This document shows positions 8,787 to 19,700 of a stretch of 64,000 nucleotides of DNA, piece after piece (within the stretch, counting starts at the first letter, position 1; each line of letters begins with the position of its first letter). Under the pieces are notes generated by a model. That model saw only the letters and a list, made by a program, of their open reading frames with translations, was not told where the DNA came from and searched no databases. The stretch is from the NCBI RefSeq assembly GCF_014041995.1, contig NZ_CP059492.1:496001-560000 (forward strand). Reading direction: 5' to 3'. This stretch comes from Changpingibacter yushuensis (lineage in GTDB: Bacteria > Actinomycetota > Actinomycetes > Actinomycetales > Actinomycetaceae). The translations under genes were made by a program, and so were the position numbers.

Positions 8787-9074
8787 CTACCCCTCGCGGA
8801 ACGTGACGCCGAATCCGCTGCGAGGATAGTGCCATGTGAGGACGCCCGGCGCAGCTACAGCCAAACACGTGCCGCATTCGAGGCACGCAGCGTATTCCAC
8901 GCCAATGCTCCCGTCAGCCTTTTCGGAATAGACGTGCGCGGGGCATACCTTCACTAGCACTTTGCCTGACCCCGTGCTCCTGGCCAGTTCTTGATTGATG
9001 TCAATATGGCTTTCTTCTTCGTCTATTTCATAGACGTTGCCCGCTAGCCGTTCAGGAATGCTCTTGTTTATCAT
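8787..9074 (-). CDS. fixX: FixX-like ferredoxin of the FixABCX electron-transfer system
   Basis: A 95-residue protein, the usual FixX length. It carries KVCPAHVY and the cysteine cluster CLECGTC followed by WHYPRSGFGVTFREG, the standard FixX ending. FixX passes electrons within the FixABCX flavoprotein complex, which bifurcates electrons toward ferredoxin or nitrogenase-type acceptors. The start at 9074 is chosen by family length, with GGAGAG 10 bases before it. The upstream fixC is only a C-terminal remnant and fixA/fixB are absent here, so this gene is probably an orphan survivor. The four to five cysteines needed for an iron-sulfur cluster look intact. Confidence 0.85.
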   Translation of the reverse strand: MINKSIPERLAGNVYEIDEEESHIDINQELARSTGSGKVLVKVCPAHVYSEKADGSIGVEYAACLECGTCLAVAAPGVLTWHYPRSGFGVTFREG

Positions 9075-9089
9075 CTTCGAGGTGCTCTC

Positions 9090-9156
9090 CGTTGGTTTAT
9101 AGTGCTCGCACGCCGGCCATAGCACTTTCGTTGGTTTATAGTGCTCGCACGCCGGC
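9090..9156. repeat. 28-bp direct duplication at the fixC/fixX boundary
   Basis: An identical 28-bp sequence beginning CGTTGGTTTATAGTGC occurs at 9090-9117 and 9129-9156, period 39. The second copy contains the stop codon of the fixC remnant; the first lies between it and fixX. It looks like a local tandem duplication of the gene end. Confidence 0.95.
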
Positions 9157-9563
9157 GACGGCGTCGCGAATTACAGATCTAAGGCGTAGCCCGGACTTTT
9201 TGAAGGCATCGGTGGCGGTGCGCACGATGTGGCGGCGCGGGGAGAGGTCCAGATCGTATGCATCGTGCAGAATATCCGCCAGCAGTGGGCCGTACTGTGT
9301 GTACATCCGCTCGTTTTCGAGGAATGCAGGTGCTTTGGCGTACGTCGCTAAGTCTTTGCCTACGAAGCTTTCGGCAAGGTCACGCGGGTAGGCATCCATG
9401 GCTTCCTGTCCAAACGTACCCTTTTCAAGGGCGGTATGTGCCGCGCGGGCGGCGGCAATAGCGGAACCGGCCGCAAGGTCCATCCCGCGTATCGTCAGTC
9501 CGGTGTTCAATGTGAAACCTGCGGCGTCCCCGATGAGGAGAAGGCCGGGCTTGGCTGTTGACC
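9136..9563 (-). pseudogene. fixC: fixC remnant (C-terminal third)
   Basis: The reading frame carries KPGLLLIGDAAGF..NTGLTIRGMDLA, the conserved FAD-contact region of FixC/ETF-QO-type flavoproteins, and continues to a normal C-terminus (SVIRDAVAGVRAL). The family is about 430 residues and only about 140 remain; the N-terminal FAD-binding half is missing. Immediately upstream, in a different frame, is an unrelated GAF/LuxR-type fragment, so a deletion with its joint near 9560 removed the rest. No ribosome site or start is positioned to express it. Confidence 0.85.
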
Positions 9564-9814
9564 CATGGTTGGCGCACGTGCATCCACGCGGGCATGGTCT
9601 CAAAGGCGGGCGGAAGACGAGAGAACTCGTCATCCGCGAGTAGCACTAGTTCTGTGGCAGTGGCATCGAGTAAGAAGGTAGGAGCAAGTACAGCCCCAGT
9701 CATTTCCTTGAGGATGGCGATGGCGAGGTTGTAGCTTGCCGCATTCTCTGCCGACCAGTCGAGGACGTCGGAGATGCGGACAAGCTGCTCCATGAGCACA
9801 CTGCTGTTGTTCAT
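9564..9814 (-). pseudogene. GAF/LuxR-type regulator remnant (N-terminal part)
   Basis: About 83 residues starting MNNSSVLMEQLVRISDVLD, with FLLDATATELVLLADDEF, resemble the N-terminal GAF-like sensor part of LuxR-type regulators. The match is read from general character and is uncertain. The frame then enters fixC sequence out of phase and ends in nonsense (to 9425). It is therefore the left side of a deletion joint, not a complete gene. Confidence 0.55.
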
Positions 9815-9939
9815 ACCTACCAGTCTAGGTGGCGTGGACGAGTCCGACTCGGGAGCTTCAGTCACCACGACTGATCAATCGGTATCACCTTGGACCCACA
9901 TAGTGCTGGTCCAGATCGTGAGAATTCGATGTGATTCAA

Positions 9940-11367
9940 TCAGCTGTTGACTGCGCCCATAATGGGTTCGCCATTGAGGTGGCCAGAACCTTTAGGTGCT
10001 TCATCGAAGCTTGCATGGTAGTACGTGCGGCTGTACCGGTAGGAATCGGGGCCGGAGGTGGGGACCATTGTCATGATGATTCCGCGAACATCGCATTCGA
10101 CATTGTTTAGGGCTTCGAGTGCGGAAACAAGTTCAGGCCTGTGGGTCTTTCCACTCGCGGCGAGGAGTAGTACACCCGCAGCCTTCTTACCTACCACGGC
10201 CGCATCTGTTGCAGCGAGGATGGGTGGGGCATCGATGATGACGTAATCGAAGTGGGAGCTCAGGGTTTCAATCACGTGATCCATGGCGATGGAACCAAGA
10301 AGCTCACTGGGATTGGGTGGGATACGGCCAGCTGGAAGCACAAAGAGTTGCTTGCGGCCCGTCTTGAGCAGAACCTCATCATAGGTGACTTTGCCGATGA
10401 GAAGGTCCGTGAGGCCAACGGCCCCTTCGACTCCAAGGAGGGCGGCGACGCGCGGTTTGCGTAGGTCCGCATCGATGAGTGCAACGCGGTGGCCCGCATC
10501 GGCCAACACAATAGCCAAGTTCGCTGCTGTTGTGCTCTTTCCCTCGGACGGGCTTGACGATGTAAACACGAAGCTCTTCTTGGGATTCTCGGCGCTGAGG
10601 AACTGCAGGTTCGTGCGCAGAGAACGATATGCTTCAGCACTTGGGCTTTGGGGTTCGGCTTGAGCAATGAGTGGGTGTTCGGCCGAATCTGGGTTGAAGA
10701 TGGTTGTGCCGATGACGGCGATGTCCGTGATCGCCCGAAGATCGCTCTTGGAGCGAATTCGCGTGTCAAGCACCTCGCGCAGAACTGCGATGCCAATCCC
10801 AATCGCGACGCCACAGATCAGCCCCAGTGCGATGTTCTTTGGCATGCTGGGACTTGCTGGTGATATGGGAGCAATGGCTGGCTCCACAGTGTCAATCTGT
10901 ACCCGTGCTGGTGAGTTGTCCGCTGGCTTCTCGAGTTGATTCTCAACGAGGTCAATGAACACAGAGCCTACGGTGTTCGCAATCAACGCGGATTGGCTGG
11001 GATCCGAATCAGACACGGTGATGTTGATGAGAACGGTATTTGTAGGCGTGGAAGCGTCGATCTCGTCAGCGAGTTCTGCGGCCGTGAGATCAAGGCCGAG
11101 TTCTGAGATGACTTCGTCAAGCACCACTGAAGTAGTCACAACATCAACATAGGATGCGACTGCTTGCTGGGCGTAGTTCGATCCTTGGTAGAGATCTGAT
11201 GAGGAGGAATCCGCAGTGCGAACGGAGACGTAGAGCTGGGTGGTAGCTTCGTATGTCGGTGTTCGCGTGAGGGTCCATGCAACGCTCAGGCCTGCCGCCA
11301 CCAAAGTACAGATCACAATGACCACCCAGTTCTTCCGGAAGATCACTAGATAATCTTGAAGTGTCAT
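9940..11367 (-). CDS. polysaccharide co-polymerase/tyrosine kinase fusion (Wzz plus BY-kinase)
   Basis: A 475-residue bacterial tyrosine kinase with its Wzz-type chain-length domain in one chain. The N-terminal helix (about 15-35), an extracytoplasmic domain and a Pro-rich second helix region (SPASPSMPKN, about 175-205) form the Wzz part. The cytoplasmic kinase has Walker A SPSEGKST (about 275), Walker A' VALIDADLRKPR (about 300) and Walker B YVIIDAPP (about 375), and ends in a tyrosine cluster (SYRYSRTYY). Such proteins control length and export of capsule or EPS through tyrosine phosphorylation. The start at 11367 has GGAGAGG 8 bases upstream. It lies downstream of the WbaP-type gene on the same strand. 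Confidence 0.93.
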   Translation of the reverse strand: MTLQDYLVIFRKNWVVIVICTLVAAGLSVAWTLTRTPTYEATTQLYVSVRTADSSSSDLYQGSNYAQQAVASYVDVVTTSVVLDEVISELGLDLTAAELADEIDASTPTNTVLINITVSDSDPSQSALIANTVGSVFIDLVENQLEKPADNSPARVQIDTVEPAIAPISPASPSMPKNIALGLICGVAIGIGIAVLREVLDTRIRSKSDLRAITDIAVIGTTIFNPDSAEHPLIAQAEPQSPSAEAYRSLRTNLQFLSAENPKKSFVFTSSSPSEGKSTTAANLAIVLADAGHRVALIDADLRKPRVAALLGVEGAVGLTDLLIGKVTYDEVLLKTGRKQLFVLPAGRIPPNPSELLGSIAMDHVIETLSSHFDYVIIDAPPILAATDAAVVGKKAAGVLLLAASGKTHRPELVSALEALNNVECDVRGIIMTMVPTSGPDSYRYSRTYYHASFDEAPKGSGHLNGEPIMGAVNS

Positions 11368-11531
11368 TGAGCCATGCCTCTCCAATAGTGTGTGACCCGG
11401 CCAAGGGAATTTGAGATCGAGTGGACACGAGTCCTATCTAAGATACCTGACAATGCGTTGCCGCCTTGAATCCTGCGCGGTTCTTGGGCCAAGAATATGT
11501 GGTTGATGGGTGCTCCAAACCTCATTGCGTG

Positions 11532-13076
11532 CTAGTACGCGCCATCGCTTCCAACAACGGCTTTGAATGTGCGGAAGAGAATCTGTAGGTCACCCATCAT
11601 GGTCCAGTTCTCTGCGTAGTAGAGATCAAACCGCACGCTATCTTCCCAGGAGAGATTTGAACGTCCATTGACCTGCCACAGCCCAGTTATGCCAGGTTTC
11701 ACGATGAACTTTCGATACACATGTCTGTCATATGTTTTGACTTCACGCATGAGCGGTGGCCGCGGGCCAACGAGTGACATCGTGCCGTTGAGCACGTTGA
11801 ACAGCTGGGGGAGTTCGTCAAGCGAATAGCGGCGCAAGTACTTTCCGACCCGCGTAACGCGGGGGTCGTCCTTCAACTTGAAGAGAGTGCTATTGCCAGC
11901 ATCCGCGGGATACTTCTTCTTGAGTTCGATGAGTCTCTGTTCGGCGTCAACATGCATGCTGCGGAACTTGTACATATTGAACACAGTGCCCTCTAGACCA
12001 ACGCGTTCTTGTTTGAAGAACACTGGGCCACCATCACTGAGCTTTACGATAAGTGCAATTGTGGCTAGCAGAGGGCTGATGAGAATAATCCCTAAACCCG
12101 ATGCAATAACATCAAAGCTCCGCTTGGCAAGGTGCTGCGGCCGAGTGATTGCTGGCGGTTCAACTTGTACCAACGGAAGCCCTGCCACAGGGCGCACGGC
12201 CAAACGTGTTGCTCCCACGCCCATAACACCTGATGAGACCACAAGGCGCTGGCGATTAGGTTGAAGGCTCCAACTTATTTCGCTCACTCGGCGGGCCGGC
12301 ATCATGTGACCGCCTGCGAGCACGAGGGTGTTGGCACCGAGGCGCTGCATCTGTCTGCTCACATCCGTCTTCAGGGAGACTACGGGGAAGCTCCGGCCGC
12401 GCACCGTGATGCTATCGCCCCACAAATCCTGATGCGGATCCGCCGCGGCCACTGCGATGACGTTGAAAGGGCTGGGCCGAGCAACAAGAAGGCGGTCAAC
12501 GATGGCCGTGACGGACTCTTGTGTGCCGACTATGAAGACGTTTGTGCGCATGCGTTGCTGACGCCACTGCGAGATTAACCATTTGCGCCACAGCCATCGT
12601 GAGACAAGCAAAGCGATCGTACCAATGGGGAATGCCAACACCATGAAACCGCGAGCAAGATCTATGCGTCCGAAGTACGCCACCATGGCGACAATGCCAA
12701 AAACATGCATTGAGACTGACGCGACACGGCTATATTCGGTGCTATCGGAACCAATTATCTTCACGTCACGAGTGTTTCCAACTGACAGTGCGGTCAACCA
12801 GACGAGGATGATTCCACACGTCGCAACGTAATACGGTACTCCTGCAATTTGCTGGCGCCATGGGGTAGCCGTGAGATCTGTTGTTCCCCAACCCAGCCAC
12901 GCGATCTGAGTCAGGAACACAGCAAGCGTTACTACAACGAAATCGCTTGCCGCCAGACGCCCAGATATCAGCCACTGCCATGTGTGCTCTGGTGTGGCAG
13001 CAGGACCACGAAGGCCATCTTCTGACGTCTGAGTAGACCGCCTTAGCTTCGTGTACCAAGTTGCATCAATTGCCAT
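11532..13076 (-). CDS. WbaP/CpsE-type undecaprenyl-phosphate sugar phosphotransferase
   Basis: A 514-residue polyprenyl glycosylphosphotransferase that places the first sugar-phosphate on undecaprenyl phosphate to begin EPS repeat-unit synthesis. There are about four N-terminal helices (about 35-150), a Rossmann-like middle (about 160-290), one helix (KRSFDVIASGLGIILISPLL), and the catalytic domain with FKQERVGLEG, YKFRSMH, LDELPQLFNVL, SLVGPRPP and KPGITGLWQVNGRSNLSW. The ATG at 13076 is chosen, with GAGG about 6 bases before, over a much longer upstream frame. The other EPS genes lie 26 kb away. Confidence 0.93.
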   Translation of the reverse strand: MAIDATWYTKLRRSTQTSEDGLRGPAATPEHTWQWLISGRLAASDFVVVTLAVFLTQIAWLGWGTTDLTATPWRQQIAGVPYYVATCGIILVWLTALSVGNTRDVKIIGSDSTEYSRVASVSMHVFGIVAMVAYFGRIDLARGFMVLAFPIGTIALLVSRWLWRKWLISQWRQQRMRTNVFIVGTQESVTAIVDRLLVARPSPFNVIAVAAADPHQDLWGDSITVRGRSFPVVSLKTDVSRQMQRLGANTLVLAGGHMMPARRVSEISWSLQPNRQRLVVSSGVMGVGATRLAVRPVAGLPLVQVEPPAITRPQHLAKRSFDVIASGLGIILISPLLATIALIVKLSDGGPVFFKQERVGLEGTVFNMYKFRSMHVDAEQRLIELKKKYPADAGNSTLFKLKDDPRVTRVGKYLRRYSLDELPQLFNVLNGTMSLVGPRPPLMREVKTYDRHVYRKFIVKPGITGLWQVNGRSNLSWEDSVRFDLYYAENWTMMGDLQILFRTFKAVVGSDGAY

Positions 13077-13756
13077 CAGAATCCTCGTGGTGAACCGCGT
13101 GTGAAGGTTAAGGGAGATTTTCACATTCCCAAACACAATGTGTGGTTGCGATGGTGGGGAGTGATGTATCTCTGCTAACGGTTCTGAGCCTATTCCAAAC
13201 TTCGGACAGATATTAGTGTGCCCATCGCACGAAATAGAAGAATGCACACAAGTGACAGGTATCGGAATATCGGACGTGTTTGTGTGGAAATACTTTCCTC
13301 TTCGCAATTAGTGGCCGATATGTCCAAGTGCTTAGAGAATCCTGAGATCAGCGAGGAGGGCAGTGGTTCTGAGGAGCGGCTGACCGTTGGTGGCAAAAGG
13401 GTTTCTGTGATTTCACATCACCAAGTGTGAGATGACGCACTCTTGACAGAGGCTTGTTTCATGTGGGGAGAAATGCCGGCATTTTGCCTGATGGGGGCGT
13501 TGTTTGGTGAGTTACTGCGGATTCTGGAAAGTTTCCAAGATAGACATCTATAGGGCGACTAGTACTTTTTTCCTCTCGCATGCTGCGTTTGGCAGATCTT
13601 TTTCACGATCTTCCATTTATTGTCTTTGGTTTCCTATAACATTACTGTGTCCTACGGCCTGCTCACCCTTGGCATGGATGGATCTTTGCGTGTGCTCACC
13701 GGATTTTTCTGTTTTCGAAGCAGAGTTGGCCATTCGTTTCGGACTTAGGAGGTACT
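13077..13756. other. 680-bp intergenic region between divergent genes
   Basis: It separates the WbaP-type gene (reverse) and the giant surface protein (forward) and should carry both promoters. Short open frames here show no family resemblance. No clear hairpin or operator was recognised. The ribosome site AGGAGG (13747-13752) for the surface protein is at its right end. Confidence 0.5.
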
Positions 13757-16700
13757 GTGGCGTCTTCGCCGATGCATCACAGAAGTCGCTGGTTTACCGG
13801 CATTCTCGCGTTCTTTACTGCCATTACAACTATTGGGCTGGTTGCGCCAGCCGCGCAGGCAGATGATTCATTAACACAAGCAGGCGTCACGATTGACAAG
13901 TCAGTCACCGTGGACGGAACAGAATATGACCTGCCCGATGCACCAACGGTCACCGTGGGCGAGCAGTTCGATTGGTATATCGACGTCACGTGTAACCAAA
14001 ATGTTGACCAGTGTGTGAACGCTACTTTGACAGACGTCATCCCGGACGGGCTTGAGATTGTAAAGGATGCGGTCTATTCGAGCCAGGAAGCCGAAATCTC
14101 GGTTTCCGGCCAGACCGTAACTGTTGCATTCAAGGAGAACCTAGTTAGTCCATCGGGCGCATTTGGCCTCAGCTCCGGTGCGCAAGTGCGCATCCCAGTG
14201 AAGCTAACCGCCATTGATCAATCACGCGATGGTGAGGTCTTTACCAATACAGCATCGATCGTTGCTGACAACGCATCGGTGAAGACTGATGATGCGGCAG
14301 TGACGGCCAATGTACCCGTCTCGCTCGTCGCGGCCGCAACTAAGACGTTCTCCGATACGTCACTTCTTGCACAACCCGGTGCGAGTGTCGGCGTGACCTT
14401 CGGTGGCAGCAACAACTCGAACACCTCTGTATCGTCATTGACCTTGCAGGATCCGGCCGATCCAAACAATTCTGTCTTCCAGCAGTACCTGGCGGTTGCC
14501 TCACTAGGGGATGTCTCATGGCCTGAGGGCGCAACTCGCGCCGTGGTCTCTGTGACCACCGATGGATCCACATGGACCGCAGGAACAGTAACGCCAGCGG
14601 GCCAAGCACTTTCGCTACCTAGCGGCGTCACGGCTTACGATATCCGCGCTGTCCGTGTGGAGTTTCAGTCTGATACAGCCTCCATCCCTGTGGGAGCGAG
14701 TGCTTCCGTTGGCCTCGCGCTGACACAACGAGATTCAGTGAGTGCTCTAACGAGCGAAACCACTATTCCTAACGAGTCTTCAGCTGTGGTGGGCCTAGAC
14801 TCCCAGTCTTCAGCCATAGCGACGAAGGACGCGAGCCTGGTGCTCCGCCCCGTGGCGTCAAGCGTGTCAGCCTCAAAGTCCTTCTCTCCTGAGCGAATTG
14901 CTACAACTGGGAACACCACGAGCAGCCTTGTGACGCTGGGAGCCAAGAACACCGGTACAGTCACGCTCTCTGAGCTGACAATTGCCGAGCCCACAGATCC
15001 GGCTTCCGCTACGAATATCCTTTCACCCGCTTTTGCTGAGGGTGGCGTCACATTTGCCGGATTCTCTAGCGGTATCACATGGCCTGCTGGCGCCACTGAA
15101 GCGACCATCACGTACAGCTACTCCGATTCCACGAACTCGTCCGCCTCGACTTCTTCTGAGGGCACGCTACCCGCTCCAACAGATGGCAAGCGCGTTATTG
15201 GATTCGTCATTACGTTTGCGGGTTCAATTGAACAGGGAGCAGAAGCTGAAGTACCTTTCACGGTGAATGCGCCTGCTTCGATGAACACAGACATGATCTC
15301 TGGAACTAACGAGATCACGGTCTCGGGTACCGGAGCTGACGATCTGCCGGATCCAGCAGATAAGACTGCAAGCGACGATCTGACCGTATATGGCGATCGC
15401 ATCGCGATCTCCACTACCAAGTCACTTTCGCATGACACGCTATGGGCGCGCTCCGGTCAGTCGACTACTGCAAAGCTCACCGCAACCATTGCGAACTATC
15501 CGGAGACCACAGTCCGTGCCAAGCAAGTGATCATTGATGATCCGCAGACCACTACCGGACTGACAGACTGGTACAACTATTTCGACGCAACTGCGGTGAC
15601 GTTGGCTCAGATCCCAACGAACGCCACTTTGACGGTTCAGTACCGGGATGCGGATGGCAACTTCTACGATATTCCCGGCATGGTGGATATCTCCGGATCC
15701 GCCAACGGGATCTTCTCAGGCGATATCCCGGCATCGCTTCGTGATGACATCTACGGGATTCGCTTCATTTACTCCTCAGACGATGGATTCACTGCCGGGC
15801 AGACCTTCAGCCCGAACCTGACTTTCGCAACGCGGGAAACTCTGCGCGACTCGGGTGAGCCTCTCCCCACTCAGGCAGCGGAAGGCGAGTCCTATGTGGC
15901 TTCGTTGGAGAACTGTTCGGCATCGCAGGGTTCCAATGGCGCAACTGTCTCTAACAGGGCAGAACTAGAGTCCTGCCCGGTGGTCAACCTTCTGCCCACA
16001 GACGAAGGGCCTGGCACCGGAGTCAGCTACGACAAGTCTTGGACGCCGGACCTGGTGTTCAGCCATTCCCGGCAGAACACCACCGCCAATCTCACATGGG
16101 GTCTTGGCGGCGTACAAGGTGTAGACAAGATCATCATCACTGAACCCGGAATTGCCGGCGACGGCGAACCTGGTTCACTTGCTGATTCTGTGTTTGACAC
16201 CTTCAATGTGACAACCATAGGTCCGATCAATGACGCCCAGTTTGCATATGACCAGGTGACGGTCCAGCTGTTTAACTCCAGCACGGGTCAATGGGAAGAT
16301 GCTTCCACGTGCACCACTGCGGCACCGTGTTCGGGAACGAGTATTCCGGCCATCACTCTGACAAGCTCCGAGCAGCAGACCACAACTGGTGTGCGGTTCA
16401 TCGTGACAGAAAGGGCCAACCGCAATCCGAGCAGCGTGGACCAGCCACAGGCAGGTTCCGGAATCTCCACCGGAGACGGCCGGGTAATTCCGCTGACTTT
16501 CCAGTTGCGTGACACGCTCCGCTCGGACTCTGACACTCCCGTCGTGGAAGGGCCCACCTACAACACGAACACCGCGAGCGAGGTTCTCAACTCGTCTACG
16601 ATCACTGGCTACATTGATGATGAGAAGGCATTCGATGTCACTGACAGCGATACTGTTCAAATCGTTGATCCGGACCTTGGAATCACTGCAAGCAAGAAGT

Positions 16701-19700
16701 GGGATGGTAGCCCTGTAACGGTTCCACAGGACTGGAACACGCAGGCTATTCCGACTACGCGTGTAACGCTTTCGGCTACAAACACCACCGCTAGCGGCGT
16801 GACGTCAGGCGGTCAGGCGGTCTCCGGAATCGTGGATTCCCTTCAGATCGTGGAACCCGGGGCAATCTCTGGTAACGCCGATTCGCCATTCGAGGTGTTT
16901 GACCTCGTTCGCGTCCAGGCGATGACCGCTCCCGCAGGCACCACTAATGTCAAGGTAGACTTCACTGCCACGGGTAATCCGATTCCGTCAATCTCAGAGC
17001 CAACTGCGAGCGCCGCGCTGGCCAAGCTGCAAGCTATGTCCGAATCGGACCTGCGCACAGTTACGGGTCTGACCGTGACCTACTCAGGATCAATCGCTTC
17101 TGGCAGCCGGAATGGAACGGGCACTTTGGTGCTTGATCTGGAACTGCGCCAAACCGAGCGGACCTCGGGCGATACCGTGACTCAGGTTGACAACGCCGTT
17201 GTGTATAACGACATGTTGGCCACGGTGTCTGATCGCAGATACAACGGAGAGTCCTTCGTATCGGACACGCTCAGTGATGATGCAACCGCTGACGTCAAGC
17301 TGCAGGAAGCGAACATCGGTGTGAACGCCGCCAAGACGTTCTCCGTGGCTTCGCAGACTGAACCGAATAACTCTGCAGTCACGATGACTCTGGCGGCCAC
17401 CCCTACTGGCAGTGAGCGAACCAAGTCGATCGTCATCACTGACGATGCGGCCACATTCTGGAATGCCTACGATTATTCGAAGGTTTCCAACACTCTGACA
17501 CTGCCAACCTTCTCGCCGGCAAACAACGCCGTTGTCCAGTTCTCCGTGTGTACTGGACGCACATTCGATGCGGCTGCGATTGCAGCAGCTTCTGATGTGG
17601 GCTGCGAAGCAACTGGCGGTACGTGGTCAGAATGGTCGAGCGAAATGAGCCAGACCCAAGCTCGCACGTGGGCACCTGCTTCAGGTACCGATGTGCAGGG
17701 CATTCGGATCAAGGTCTCACGCCAGGGCGGCTCGCAGTGGGCCAACCCATTTGCACCTACCGTGCAGATTCCACTCGAGGTTGTTCGCCGCGCCGAGCTG
17801 CGCACCGGCGGCGAGGTGCCATCCACCTTGTCCACCGGCACGATTGCTCCAGGTGAGACCGTGCTTGGTGTTACAACCAACGTGGTTAAAGCACACATCA
17901 CCGGGATCTGGGGTGGCCAAGCTGATAACTCGGCCACTGCGACTATCACCTACAAGCACGCCAAGAACGGCGTTCAGGTGAAGAAGGATCCGACGGGTGT
18001 CAAGGCACCAGGCCAGGTATTCCCGTACACGTTGACCTTCACCAACACTGGTGACCGCGATGTTGTTGACCCCGTAGTTGTTGATTCCCTCCCGTGGAGT
18101 GACACACTCGGAACGCTGGTTCAGTTCGATCCCGATGAGGCGGAAGGCGCAGTTCGCTACACCTACACGCTCAGTGGTTCCAATTCGACCAACGGAACCC
18201 CGATGCCAACAGACGCCGCCTCGGTGACGGTGGTTGAGGATCTCGATAGTGATACGCCAACTCTGACGTTCACCTTCCCAGAAGGCACTACGTTTGCTCC
18301 GGGCCAGACCTACACCATCAGCTTTGAGATGGTGTTTGTTCCAGGAGTACTTGCTGGTCAGGACATCACTAACACCTTCGGAGTATCGGGGGATCGCCCG
18401 TGGGATACGTGTACCGCACCCAACGGATACACCGCTTCGCTGAGCGAGGATGCCACCACGTGTTCCACATCCGCCACAGTGCGGCCCACAACGGCGGCAA
18501 GTGTTCGCGGTATCAAGTCCGTGCGTCCGCTGGACTCGAATGGTGATCCTTCAAACGAATACGGGTTCCTCTCAGTTCGCACCAGAACTTCTGTTGCACA
18601 GTGTGCTGAGATCGCCGCCGAAAACTATGGCTACTCAAAGTACCCATGCGTCCCGCGTACCGCTCCGGGCCAGACCGAAGAATGGCAGCTGACCCTCACC
18701 AATGATGGCACCGCAAACGCCACCCAGTTGGTCGTGGCAGATTACCTGCCAGTCACAGGGGACTCCACCCTTGTGGCGGATCTGATCCGTAACTCGCAGT
18801 GGGATCCAACCTTCACTGGTCAAGCTCCCAAGCTTGTTGATCCTGCTTCCGGGCAGACCTTGACGGTGTACGAGTCAACGGCGAGCAAGGAAGGCTTGTG
18901 CATGACGGGGGTCAATGACCCCACGAAGCTGGCAAGTTGCCTTGATCAAACTGGTACGGACGCATCAAAGTGGGTTCCCCTTGGAACCAATACCGCTTCT
19001 GATGTGACAGCGTTGCTGTTCGTTGTGGATGGAACAGTTGTTCCAGGTGGCCAAGTGAACATTACGTTCACCACCACCACACCGGCCTACAGCGCCAACG
19101 TGGCGGATGCTGATTCCGTTGCGAACAACTCGCTGACGGTTTCCATGTTGTGGGACAACGACGGGAAGATCGATAGGCTCCGCGCCCGCGATCAGTCCAT
19201 GGTTGGCATCGCCCTCATTACCGGTTCGGTCAAGATTAGTAAGTCGATCACCGGTGACGCCGCGGAGTTCGTGCCTGAGGACCTCGAGTTCTCTGGAACG
19301 CTCGTTTGCGAGTCTGCAGGAGTTGAGATCCCGGGCCGTGAGTTCACCATCAAGAATGGCGAGACGGTTCAGATCGATAACCTTCCGTACGGCGCAAGCT
19401 GCTACGTGGAGGAGTCCGATGAAACCGGTCAGACCACGGCAACGTCCACAACTGTTACGGTGCCAGATGGTTTGAATTCCGAGACGATCCCAACAGTGGA
19501 TCTCACAAACACCTATGAACTCACGAGCCTGACGGTATCGAAGTCGGTTGATACCACAGCCGATAACTTCCCCTCGGGTTTCGCGTTCGAAGTGGAGTGC
19601 TCTTTCCTCGGTGAGCCGATCGATCTGGGTGAGGATGCCAGCTTCACATTGAATGCTGACGAATCGCGCGTGATTGAGGGCCTACCAGTCAATGCCACGT

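Noticed and set aside
16175-16660. Long reverse-strand open frame inside the surface protein gene
   Set aside because: It mirrors the forward coding frame, has no ribosome site and no motif; antisense frames are common in GC-rich repeats.
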